Source: Nitrospirales bacterium
Lineage (GTDB): Bacteria > Nitrospirota > Nitrospiria > Nitrospirales > UBA8639
Assembly (NCBI GenBank): GCA_021604265.1
Contig: BQIY01000033.1
Coordinates: 1-11,181 of the forward strand
Direction: 5' to 3'
Length of the DNA stretch: 11,181 nucleotides
Part shown: positions 5,617-11,181 of the stretch, in pieces
Position numbering within the stretch: position 1 is the first letter of the stretch
Layout: each line of letters begins with the position of its first letter
Notes under the pieces: model-generated
What the model was told of the DNA's origin: nothing
The model's database searches: none
Seen by the model: the letters and a program-made list of their open reading frames with translations, nothing else
Translations under genes and position numbers: made by a program

Positions 5617-7926
5617 ATGTTTGCTGATATTGTTTTTCCTCAACGCCGCTATCGAGTGTTCACTTATCGGATTCCTGCGCGATTAACACGCCAGATTCAG
5701 ATTGGGAGTCGCGTACTCGTTCCACTCGGACGTTCTTCGACACAAGGTCTCGTGTTCAAATTATCAGAAACCTTTTCTGCTCCATCGGGACGAGTAAGGT
5801 TTTCACAACGTGACCTTCGTGAAATTATCGCAATTGTGGATACGCCAACCGACTCATCCCTTAGTCCGACGTTGCTGAAATTGGCCAATCATATTGAAAC
5901 GTATTATCTGGCACCTCCGGGTGCAGGACTTCGACTCATTCTTCCGCCAATTGCCTCCAATCGGGTTTCGAAGCGCGTGGTGCTGACGGATGAAGGTAAG
6001 CGGGCGATTGAACATTCACGACTTTCACCAGATCAATCCACCGTGCTCTCCCGTTTGACAAAGACCTCAAAAGGATTAACGGCTGCCACCCTTCTGAAAT
6101 CGATCAATGGGAACGGTTCTGTTCTTTCAGGGCTCAAGCGTCGGAAGTTGATTCAGGAGATTGAATGGGTACGCGACGTTCCAGAGAAAACCATCGAGTC
6201 ACCAGTTGATCGTTCAGCTCCTTCTAGTTCCTCGACAGATTTGCGGAAGGGGTTGAGTGAAGTATTCATGCCGGTCGACGCGACGCATGACAATGGGGAG
6301 GTTTCGTGGTTGATGCGTGTCCGTAGCGCGCTTTTGAGTCGACGATATGATGAAATACTTCTCAACGCATCACGGGCTATCCGAGAAAGACTCCTAAGCA
6401 ACGTAATGAGGGAAGTACTTCATTATCAACGTACGGTGCTGGTGCTGTGTCCAGAAGTTCAACAGGTTTCACGTGTGGTTGAGAGGTTGCGGGCAATATG
6501 GGGTGAGCGTGTTGCGGAATATCATGGTGATCTTTCGGTACAGAGGCGGTCTCAGGTTTGGCAGGACATTCAAGGTCGTCGATATGATGTGGTGGTTGGG
6601 ACGCGATTGGCTACTTTTGTCCCGCTTGCGTCTGTCGGCGTCATTTGGGTCGATCAAGAAGAAGATGCATCATTCCAGGATGAACAAAGTCCGTACTATC
6701 ATGCGCGAGATGTTGCCAGGATGCGCGCAACATTAGAGCCGGCGATGCTGGTGCTTGGATCTTCCCATCCTTCGCTCGAAACGTTTCATCAACTCGGACA
6801 AGTTGAGGAGACGAAGAGGCTTCAGGAATACCATGTTCGAAAGCCTGTCAACATTGAAGTCGTGAATTTGCGGGAGGTTCAGTATGGGGACATTTTATCA
6901 CAGAGAATGATGAAGGGAATGAAGCGGGCGTTAGAAGGCAGCGGACAGGTGATCTTATTTTTGAACCGTAAGGGATTTTCCCGTTCTTTGACATGTAAGG
7001 ACTGCGGGTATGTTCCGCAATGTGCACGGTGCGGGGTGGTGCTCATACTCTATCAAAAGCCGGTACATCTGCGGTGCTCGTATTGCGGGGCTGTTCATGT
7101 TCCGCCGATGGTGTGTCCCGAGTGTCAATCGGTTCGGCTTGAAGCCTCGGGATATGGAACCGAACAACTCGAGACCGTGGTTCAAGAGAAATTCCCTCAA
7201 GCCCGTGTTGCTCGCTTTGATCGAGAAACGGTCAAGACGGTCTTACAGGAAAACACAATTCTAAAGGATTTTCATAACAAGAATATCGATGTACTCATTG
7301 GGACAGAACTGTTGTTCCATGTTGACTCGTTTCAATCCGTCCAATTTGTCGGAATTCCTCATGCTGATGGTGGACTGCATTTTCCTGATTTTCGCACAGC
7401 GGAGAGAGCGTATCATCGTTTGGTCGAGGCCGTACAGTTGGTGAATGAAGAGACTCCAACTTCTGAAGTTATTTTGCAGACATTGCTGCCGACGCATCAT
7501 GTTCTCCGATCAGTGGCTGAGCGTGACCCATCGGTGTTTTATCAGGAAGAGCTTCAAATCCGTCATGCATTACATTACCCTCCCTACTCGAGGCTTCTCC
7601 ATATTGCCATAGCCGGGAAAAAGCCGGACCGTGTCCACCAAATGGCCATGTACTGTCGAGAGCGGCTCGTGGCTTTGCGTCAGCCAAAAACGGAGAAAGC
7701 TTCATGTGCAAAGTCAACGACTGTCGTGGATGAAAGTATTTTAGGGCCGTTGCTGTCTCCGCGTGCAAAAGACCCTGGACTCACTCGCTATATATTAATC
7801 GTGAAAGAGTTGGATTGTGAACGCGAACACAGTAGGGTGCGACGCATGCAAGAAGAGCTTGCAGAGGCACTGACGCATGAACGGCTGAGCATGGAAATTA
7901 AAGTTGATCCTGCCGATATGAACTAG
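5617..7926 (+). CDS. priA: Primosomal protein N' (PriA homologue) with degraded helicase motifs
   Basis: PriA restarts stalled replication forks: it binds fork DNA and loads the replisome, and most homologues are 3'-5' helicases. This 769-residue protein has the normal length and order. It has the N-terminal 3'-end-binding domain (1-110, ending PPGAGLRLILPP), a winged-helix region (about 120-190), two helicase lobes, and a zinc domain between them with all eight cysteines (460, 463, 469, 472, 487, 490, 500, 503). The C-terminal domain ends IKVDPADMN. The catalytic motifs are not intact. The Walker A site (GxTGSGKT) reads LLNASRAIRERL at 248-259. DEEH reads DQEE at 346-349. SAT reads SSH at 382-384. 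GTQMIAKGHDF reads GTELLFHVDSF at 562-572. The QxxGRAGR motif is absent near 603-611. VGTR (327-330) and NRKGF (450-454) remain. It probably binds DNA without unwinding it. AAGG lies 6 bases before the ATG. Confidence 0.93.
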   Translation: MFADIVFPQRRYRVFTYRIPARLTRQIQIGSRVLVPLGRSSTQGLVFKLSETFSAPSGRVRFSQRDLREIIAIVDTPTDSSLSPTLLKLANHIETYYLAPPGAGLRLILPPIASNRVSKRVVLTDEGKRAIEHSRLSPDQSTVLSRLTKTSKGLTAATLLKSINGNGSVLSGLKRRKLIQEIEWVRDVPEKTIESPVDRSAPSSSSTDLRKGLSEVFMPVDATHDNGEVSWLMRVRSALLSRRYDEILLNASRAIRERLLSNVMREVLHYQRTVLVLCPEVQQVSRVVERLRAIWGERVAEYHGDLSVQRRSQVWQDIQGRRYDVVVGTRLATFVPLASVGVIWVDQEEDASFQDEQSPYYHARDVARMRATLEPAMLVLGSSHPSLETFHQLGQVEETKRLQEYHVRKPVNIEVVNLREVQYGDILSQRMMKGMKRALEGSGQVILFLNRKGFSRSLTCKDCGYVPQCARCGVVLILYQKPVHLRCSYCGAVHVPPMVCPECQSVRLEASGYGTEQLETVVQEKFPQARVARFDRETVKTVLQENTILKDFHNKNIDVLIGTELLFHVDSFQSVQFVGIPHADGGLHFPDFRTAERAYHRLVEAVQLVNEETPTSEVILQTLLPTHHVLRSVAERDPSVFYQEELQIRHALHYPPYSRLLHIAIAGKKPDRVHQMAMYCRERLVALRQPKTEKASCAKSTTVVDESILGPLLSPRAKDPGLTRYILIVKELDCEREHSRVRRMQEELAEALTHERLSMEIKVDPADMN

Positions 7927-7933
7927 AAAAATT

Positions 7934-8056
7934 TCTCTTCGCTTTTCGTTTTTCGCTTTTCGCTCGTCGCTCGTATTTTGCGAGGAAAGTTCTTCAGTTT
8001 TTTACGAGATACGAACGACGATTCACGAGATACGATTCACGAACGACGACGTACGT
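7934..8056. repeat. Low-complexity repeat: TTCGCTTTT/CGCTCGT array facing an ACGAGATACGA/CACGA array
   Basis: Directly after the priA stop, a T-rich array of TTCGCTTTTCG and CGCTCGT units (7934-7975) is followed about 27 bases later by an A-rich array of TACGAGATACGA and ACGACG units (8003-8056). The second is roughly the reverse complement of the first. For example, CTCGTA at 7970-7975 pairs with TACGAG at 8003-8008. The array could fold into an imperfect stem and may act in transcription termination or be a dispersed genomic repeat. Confidence 0.6.
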
Positions 8057-8272
8057 TTTTACCGTTTCCTCCGCGCAGAAAAGATAGGTAGGGGAGTGAG
8101 GACAACCGAGATGCTTGCCCACGGCATGAAGATACTATAGAGGGGTAGACCGTCGCAGATCACGGACCCAGGATCAATACGAATGCGGCAAGGTTTCCAT
8201 TTTTTTCAGGGAATTAAGCAGAGAGGGAAGCTGGCACGCGTGAACTCAGCTTGAAGCATCTCCGTATGGCCC

Positions 8273-8305
8273 AAATGAAAGGAGTAATGTGGCCCTTCAT
8301 TTTTT
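8273..8305 (+). terminator. Possible intrinsic terminator upstream of the pentapeptide gene
   Basis: AAATGAAAGG (8273-8282) pairs with CCCTTCATTT (8293-8302), with one A-C mismatch, around a 10-base loop. The T run continues to 8305. The stem is AT-rich, so it would be weak. It would stop plus-strand transcription about 70 bases before the pentapeptide gene, implying that the gene has its own promoter. TATGAT at 8353-8358 is a possible -10 box without a clear -35. Confidence 0.35.
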
Positions 8306-8375
8306 CAAGACTTAGGATAGCAATTCTGGCAAAATCCTTCCGCGCGTTTTTCTATGATGTCACTGTGAGGAAACC

Positions 8376-9272
8376 ATGGGTGTTCTCGGCCATGTCATTC
8401 GGGAACTGAGTCGTCCGATGTTGTCTGTCATCAAGGATACGGCAAGATCAACCCACCGCTTTGTTAAGGCCATTGAACCGTGGGGAATTGGTCTAGCCGT
8501 TCTCGGGTTTGGACTGTCTGCGCTGGTGCTAGTGATTGACCTTGAGGATCGGCAAGCCGAACGCACCTTCCGCGCTTGGGAAGTGGTGCTGAGTAGTCAA
8601 TATAATCCCAATGGTAGGAATAGTATGAAATTGGCACTCGAATACTTGAATCGTCAATATACCCCACCGCCATGGTTGTGTGGGAAATGGATTCGATCCA
8701 TTTCCACACAGCTTACAGGCAATCTCTCTCGCACCTGCTTCATCCCGAAGAAAGATCGAGCCTCTTTCAGAGATGCCAAGTTTTCAAATGCGTTCCTGTT
8801 TAATGTGAATCTGCAGAACGCGCTTCTGGAGAATGCGAACTTGACGAACGCAAACCTGACGAACTCAAATCTTCGGGAGGCGAACCTGCGGGAGGCGAAC
8901 TTGCTGAAGACGAACTTGCGGGAGGCTAACCTGACAAACGCGTTCCTGTTGAATGCGAACTTGGATAATGCGAACCTGACGAACGCAAACCTGCCGAATG
9001 CGAACCTGGAGAACGCAAACGTGGAGAATGCGAACCTGCGGGAGGCGAACTTGCGAGAGGCGAACCTGACAAACGCGTTCCTGTTGAATGCAAACCTGGA
9101 GAACGCGAATCTAATGGAGGCGAACCTGGAGAATGCGAACCTGGAGAATGTGAATCTGGCGAACGCAAGAGTCACTCAAGCCCAACTTGATGTCGCCTGT
9201 GCACACCCAAAGTTCCCGCCGAGTAATCTTCCGAGGGAGCTTACCTGGAACAGGAAACCTTGCCCCTCATAA
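8376..9272 (+). CDS. Membrane-anchored pentapeptide-repeat protein
   Basis: A 298-residue protein. A single transmembrane helix (PWGIGLAVLGFGLSALVLVI, about 35-54) follows a basic N-terminal segment. A short soluble region (about 57-125, with several Trp and Cys102/Cys121) comes next. Then about 29 tandem pentapeptides run from about 129 to 273, with the central Leu/Phe at every fifth residue (131, 136 ... 271) and the pattern A(N/D)LxN. Such repeats fold as a right-handed quadrilateral beta-helix. Known members bind gyrase (Qnr, MfpA) or serve as scaffolds, but this one is membrane-bound and no specific function can be assigned. Two 45-residue blocks (181-225, 226-270) are near copies. The ATG at 8376 has GAGG five bases upstream. 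It is probably transcribed alone: its neighbour to the right is convergent. Confidence 0.92.
   Translation: MGVLGHVIRELSRPMLSVIKDTARSTHRFVKAIEPWGIGLAVLGFGLSALVLVIDLEDRQAERTFRAWEVVLSSQYNPNGRNSMKLALEYLNRQYTPPPWLCGKWIRSISTQLTGNLSRTCFIPKKDRASFRDAKFSNAFLFNVNLQNALLENANLTNANLTNSNLREANLREANLLKTNLREANLTNAFLLNANLDNANLTNANLPNANLENANVENANLREANLREANLTNAFLLNANLENANLMEANLENANLENVNLANARVTQAQLDVACAHPKFPPSNLPRELTWNRKPCPS
8916..9185 (+). repeat. Tandem 135-base duplication within the pentapeptide gene
   Basis: The block 8916-9050 is repeated at 9051-9185, each encoding nine pentapeptides. Both begin LREANLTNAFLLNANL. An identical run of 29 bases starts at AACCTGACAAACGCG in each copy. The 15-base pentapeptide codon unit is also repeated throughout. 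Repeats of this kind can expand or contract by slippage. Confidence 0.8.
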
Positions 9273-9608
9273 ACGCGACCTTGATGAGCACGAAGGCATT
9301 TAGGGGCTTACTCCGTTGTGTGTGAAGAGATAAGCCCGTATGCAAGAAGGGCTTGCCGTTTCTCTTAAGCAAGAATGACTAATCATGGAAAATGAACTAC
9401 CCATCCCCAAGCAGTGGAGTATCAAATTTCAAAGATTCTGATTTGTACACGGCAGGCCACAGGGAATTAACCCCTCAATTGATTAAAATTGATCCTGTGG
9501 ATATGCCGTAGTACGTTAGATATGGAAGCTCAGTGCGGAGTTTTGAGTCAAGGGTAAAGAGATTTTTATTCAAGCTCAATTATTCATCACTCCACATTAC
9601 ATGATAGA
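9273..9608. other. Gene-free stretch with hairpins and a priA-tail-like sequence
   Basis: I see no supportable gene in these 336 bases; the longest clear frame near 9385 gives only an 18-residue peptide. The stretch contains alternative hairpins at 9304-9354 (separate entry). At 9482-9511 a 30-base segment matches the last nine codons and stop of priA at 24 of 30 positions. It lies between convergent genes: the pentapeptide protein on the plus strand and the membrane protein on the minus strand. Confidence 0.5.
9304..9354 (+). terminator. Possible terminator with competing hairpins after the pentapeptide gene
   Basis: GGGCTTA (9304-9310), TAAGCCC (9331-9337) and GGGCTT (9349-9354) are successive complementary segments. 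The middle one can pair with either neighbour, giving a 7-base stem with a 20-base loop or a 6-base stem with an 11-base loop. Only a poor T run follows (GCCGTTTCT), so termination is uncertain. Confidence 0.3.
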
Positions 9609-10055
9609 TCACGGTCTATTCTCTTTTCTCTTAGATTTCTTCTGGTTTTTCGTGAGGGGAGTGGGTGGAGCTGGAGCTTCAGGAAGAGGCGGTTCTCCTC
9701 GGCTTCGTTTATAAATGCCGTAGGCGAACGTCATCCAAAATACTCCGGAAAAGAGTCCAAATAACACGGCGGTAAAGATTCGTTGAAGGTCTTCGAGTGG
9801 GGGTTCAGGGCCCAGGGCTTGAAGGTCCAGCATTTGAATGACGGGCCAGGCTAAACTTTCTATACCTAACATCAAGGTGGTGGCTGTCCAGATATGTGCA
9901 ATTGATTGAAAGCGCCATGCCAGAAGCCCTGCCACGCCTAATGCGATGGCGAGGCCACGGGGGAGCGAGAGTTCGCCGAGAAGCATCCAAAGCCCGATGG
10001 TGACAACCAAGCTTCCGAGTACGGCATTAAGATTCACCCAAAGTGTTCGATTCAA
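9609..10055 (-). CDS. Small multi-pass membrane protein of unknown function
   Basis: About 148 residues from a TTG start at 10055 (MNRTLWVNLNAVLG), which has AGGG six bases upstream. A TTG at 10115 would add 20 residues but lacks a ribosome site. I see four probable transmembrane helices at about residues 8-28, 31-50, 54-76 and 92-115: NAVLGSLVVTIGLWMLLGEL, LAIALGVAGLLAW, IWTATTLMLGIESLAWPVI and IFTAVLFGLFSGVFWMTFAY. A short loop with several Pro and Glu precedes the last helix. The C terminus is Pro-rich, then very basic (LTKNQKKSKRKENRP), probably cytoplasmic. I do not recognise the family. It lies 133 bases downstream of the gene at 10189-10860 on the same strand and may be its operon partner. 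The frame is well formed, so it is probably real. Confidence 0.7.
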   Translation of the reverse strand: MNRTLWVNLNAVLGSLVVTIGLWMLLGELSLPRGLAIALGVAGLLAWRFQSIAHIWTATTLMLGIESLAWPVIQMLDLQALGPEPPLEDLQRIFTAVLFGLFSGVFWMTFAYGIYKRSRGEPPLPEAPAPPTPLTKNQKKSKRKENRP

Positions 10056-10188
10056 TGAATTCCCTGTAGAAGATGAATAAGGAAGAAGACGCGAAGCGCG
10101 TACGATACCATACAAAAGGCGAAGGAGTAATCTTTAGGTCATGTTTCCTGATGAACGGAGAATTTTTTCTGAGAGGACCAAGCGAACG

Positions 10189-10860
10189 TTAATTTTCTGA
10201 AAACGATTGCTTGGCGAGTGAGACTTCGCCTGGATGCAACAAGAGAAGGGAGTCCGCTTCGAGCGGATCCATATGGAAGAGCGCATAGATGAGGAACAAC
10301 TGCGGAGTGGGCTCAGGGGGAAATGCAAGCAGTACCGGAACTTCGACGAATGCCGCCGGTGATTCAAGGCCGGCAAGACGTAAGCGAACGGCAATGAGTA
10401 CGTCTCGGATACGATTTTGTAATTCTTCATCTGATAAATCAGTTGAAGGGCAGATTCCTCGTTTCCATAAGGGCTTGGTCATGCCAACGGCTAGCTCAAG
10501 ACCAATATTTTTCGCTTCTTCAGACACATCCATGAGATAGCCGGCTTCTATGGCTTCACGACGAGAATGAATCTGTTGTATCGATTGTTCATCGACGAGT
10601 TCGATTTCGGCCGTGTCATGTTCTCCGGTTGCCACATCGACTTCATTCATTGGCACCGGGACCAATTCTCTTGATTCTTCAAACGTTTCAGTGTTTGAAT
10701 TTATGTCGGTCGTCGTCATCGGTGACTTATCCAACGTGGCCAGAATTCCGTCATAGACGGCTTTTGCAGACTGAGACCACTTTGGATTAAATGGCAGTCC
10801 TCGGAATGCAGCTTCCGATGCCTTTTTTTCATCATGTGTGAGGGGCCGAGGTTGTGTCAT
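10189..10860 (-). CDS. Hypothetical protein, C-terminal half resembling DUF6573
   Basis: A 223-residue, soluble, acidic protein. Residues 1-44 (MTQPRPLTHDEKKASEAAFRG onward) form a compact motif-like head. Residues 48-93 are Ser/Thr/Glu-rich and probably disordered. From about 98 the sequence QQIHSRREAIEAGYLMDVSEE, followed by LELAVGMTKPLWKRG, resembles DUF6573-type proteins known from phages and plasmids: an IxxRxxAIExGxLxDVSE segment and then a (V/L)AxTxxxW segment. The last part (165-210) has FVEVPVLLAFPPEP and a hydrophobic LFLIYALFHM. This family call is from memory of its motifs. Function is unknown. The ATG at 10858-10860 has a weak ribosome site. A candidate promoter lies about 70 bases upstream. 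Confidence 0.75.
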   Translation of the reverse strand: MTQPRPLTHDEKKASEAAFRGLPFNPKWSQSAKAVYDGILATLDKSPMTTTDINSNTETFEESRELVPVPMNEVDVATGEHDTAEIELVDEQSIQQIHSRREAIEAGYLMDVSEEAKNIGLELAVGMTKPLWKRGICPSTDLSDEELQNRIRDVLIAVRLRLAGLESPAAFVEVPVLLAFPPEPTPQLFLIYALFHMDPLEADSLLLLHPGEVSLAKQSFSEN

Positions 10861-10933
10861 GCTTTACAGTTAATCACTCTTTGGCTAGTTGTCAAGGTTC
10901 AAAAAACAAATAAAAACGTTCTTCACTGTGGAT

Positions 10934-10942
10934 AGTATACCA
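10934..10942 (-). promoter_or_regulatory. Candidate extended -10 promoter for the 10189-10860 gene
   Basis: On the minus strand TGGTATACT matches an extended -10 element (TGn plus TATACT, 5 of 6). It lies between the nuoM stop at 10960 and the gene start at 10860, giving a leader of about 70 bases. No good -35 was found. A perfect TTGACA also occurs downstream (10889-10894), but its 17-base spacing reaches only TAACTG, a poor -10. Confidence 0.35.
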
Positions 10943-10959
10943 TGAACATCTCAGATATT

Positions 10960-11181
10960 TCATAATCTACCTGAAATCATCGCAGTCTGCGGTGATATGT
11001 TGGCCATGTGATTGACAAGATTGGTCACACTGGCATCCATCATTTCCATTAAGGGGCCGGGGTACAGTCCAATCCACAGGACGAGAATGGCTAATGGAAT
11101 GACTGTCGCTAATTCACGACTTGATAAATCAGGCAAGACTTGTGCAGCTTTCGTGTTGGCTTCGCCTAATGCAACTTTTTG
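10960..11181 (-). CDS. nuoM: NADH-quinone oxidoreductase subunit M, C-terminal 73 residues (partial)
   Basis: This is the C-terminal end of an antiporter-like membrane subunit of complex I. The reading frame ends at TGA (10960-10962) and runs off the right edge. The sequence LPDLSSRELATVIPLAILVL, followed directly by WIGLYPGPLMEMM, matches the NuoM signature: the DLxxRE turn before the last helix and the (W/F)IGxYPxP motif. NuoN usually lacks the DLxxRE part, so NuoM is preferred, but a NuoL/N/Mrp-type relative cannot be fully excluded from 73 residues. It transfers protons and contributes to the pump. No other nuo gene follows it on this strand. The next on that strand, nuoA, lies 10.7 kb away, so this is the end of a separate nuo gene set or a rearranged one. 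Confidence 0.85.
   Translation of the reverse strand, partial: QKVALGEANTKAAQVLPDLSSRELATVIPLAILVLWIGLYPGPLMEMMDASVTNLVNHMANISPQTAMISGRL

Larger units (their letters stand above)
7927..8375. other. Gene-free stretch after priA: inverted low-complexity repeat and several hairpins
   Basis: I find no gene I can support in these 449 bases. The left part (7934-8056) is a simple-sequence inverted repeat listed separately. To the right are possible hairpins at 8143-8169 (GGGT-aga-CCGT pairing with ACGGACCC), 8228-8252 (AAGCTG with CAGCTT) and 8273-8302. A short frame overlapping the pentapeptide start (from 8265) lacks a ribosome site. The density of hairpins might mean a small structured RNA, but no promoter is convincing. 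Confidence 0.5.

Noticed and set aside
8325..8345. TGGCAAAATCC resembling a sigma54 site
   Set aside because: The spacing between the GG and GC elements is 12 rather than 10 bases, so it does not fit the consensus.
8265..8408. Small plus-strand frame (47 codons) overlapping the pentapeptide start
   Set aside because: No ribosome binding site, and it overlaps the well-supported start at 8376 in another frame.
8654..9175. Minus-strand 173-codon frame of FAFSRFAFSRFAS-type repeats
   Set aside because: It is the reverse of the pentapeptide-repeat codons, so the open frame is a by-product of the 15-base repeat.

Overview
The window reads as a bacterial chromosome segment of about 11.2 kb lying between two pieces of respiratory complex I. 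The left edge holds the first 83 codons of nuoA and the right edge holds the last 73 codons of a nuoM-type subunit. Both are on the minus strand and are separated by unrelated genes. Moderate GC content, a split complex I locus, a divergent PriA and low-complexity intergenic repeats would fit a Nitrospira-like (Nitrospirota) organism, perhaps a lower-GC lineage. This is inference only: the window has no rRNA or other taxonomic marker.

Layout from the left, with genes on the minus strand unless stated. nuoA (partial) has its own candidate promoter and is insulated from the gene before it by a strong intrinsic terminator (353-395). Next is an endonuclease/exonuclease/phosphatase-fold enzyme (494-1483). 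A short hydrophilic ORF (1751-1978) lies just downstream of a secreted protein with evenly spaced EF-hand-like loops (1987-2598). A vapBC toxin-antitoxin pair (2846-3521) is driven by a promoter placed so that the transcript should be leaderless. A SWIM zinc-finger protein (3608-5393) is split by a one-base frameshift near 4062. On the plus strand, priA (5617-7926) is followed by a 449-base intergenic stretch with an inverted low-complexity repeat, then a membrane-anchored pentapeptide-repeat protein (8376-9272). A gene-free stretch (9273-9608) contains a short echo of the priA 3' end. Back on the minus strand are a small multi-pass membrane protein (9609-10055) and a soluble protein resembling the DUF6573 family (10189-10860), probably co-transcribed. 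The nuoM end (10960 to the edge) closes the window.

The most notable observation is the PriA homologue. It keeps the N-terminal DNA-binding region, all eight zinc-binding cysteines and the C-terminal domain, but nearly every ATPase/helicase motif is degraded, including Walker A, the DEEH box, SAT, motif V and the GRAGR motif. It looks like a helicase-dead primosome protein under selection for a structural role. Other points worth checking are the leaderless vapBC promoter with phased TATGC repeats, the SWIM-gene frameshift, the priA-tail echo on the far side of the pentapeptide gene, and the 45-residue internal duplication in the pentapeptide protein. I do not see CRISPR arrays, transposase genes, tRNAs or rRNAs. 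I did not find a multi-gene system that I could call new with confidence.
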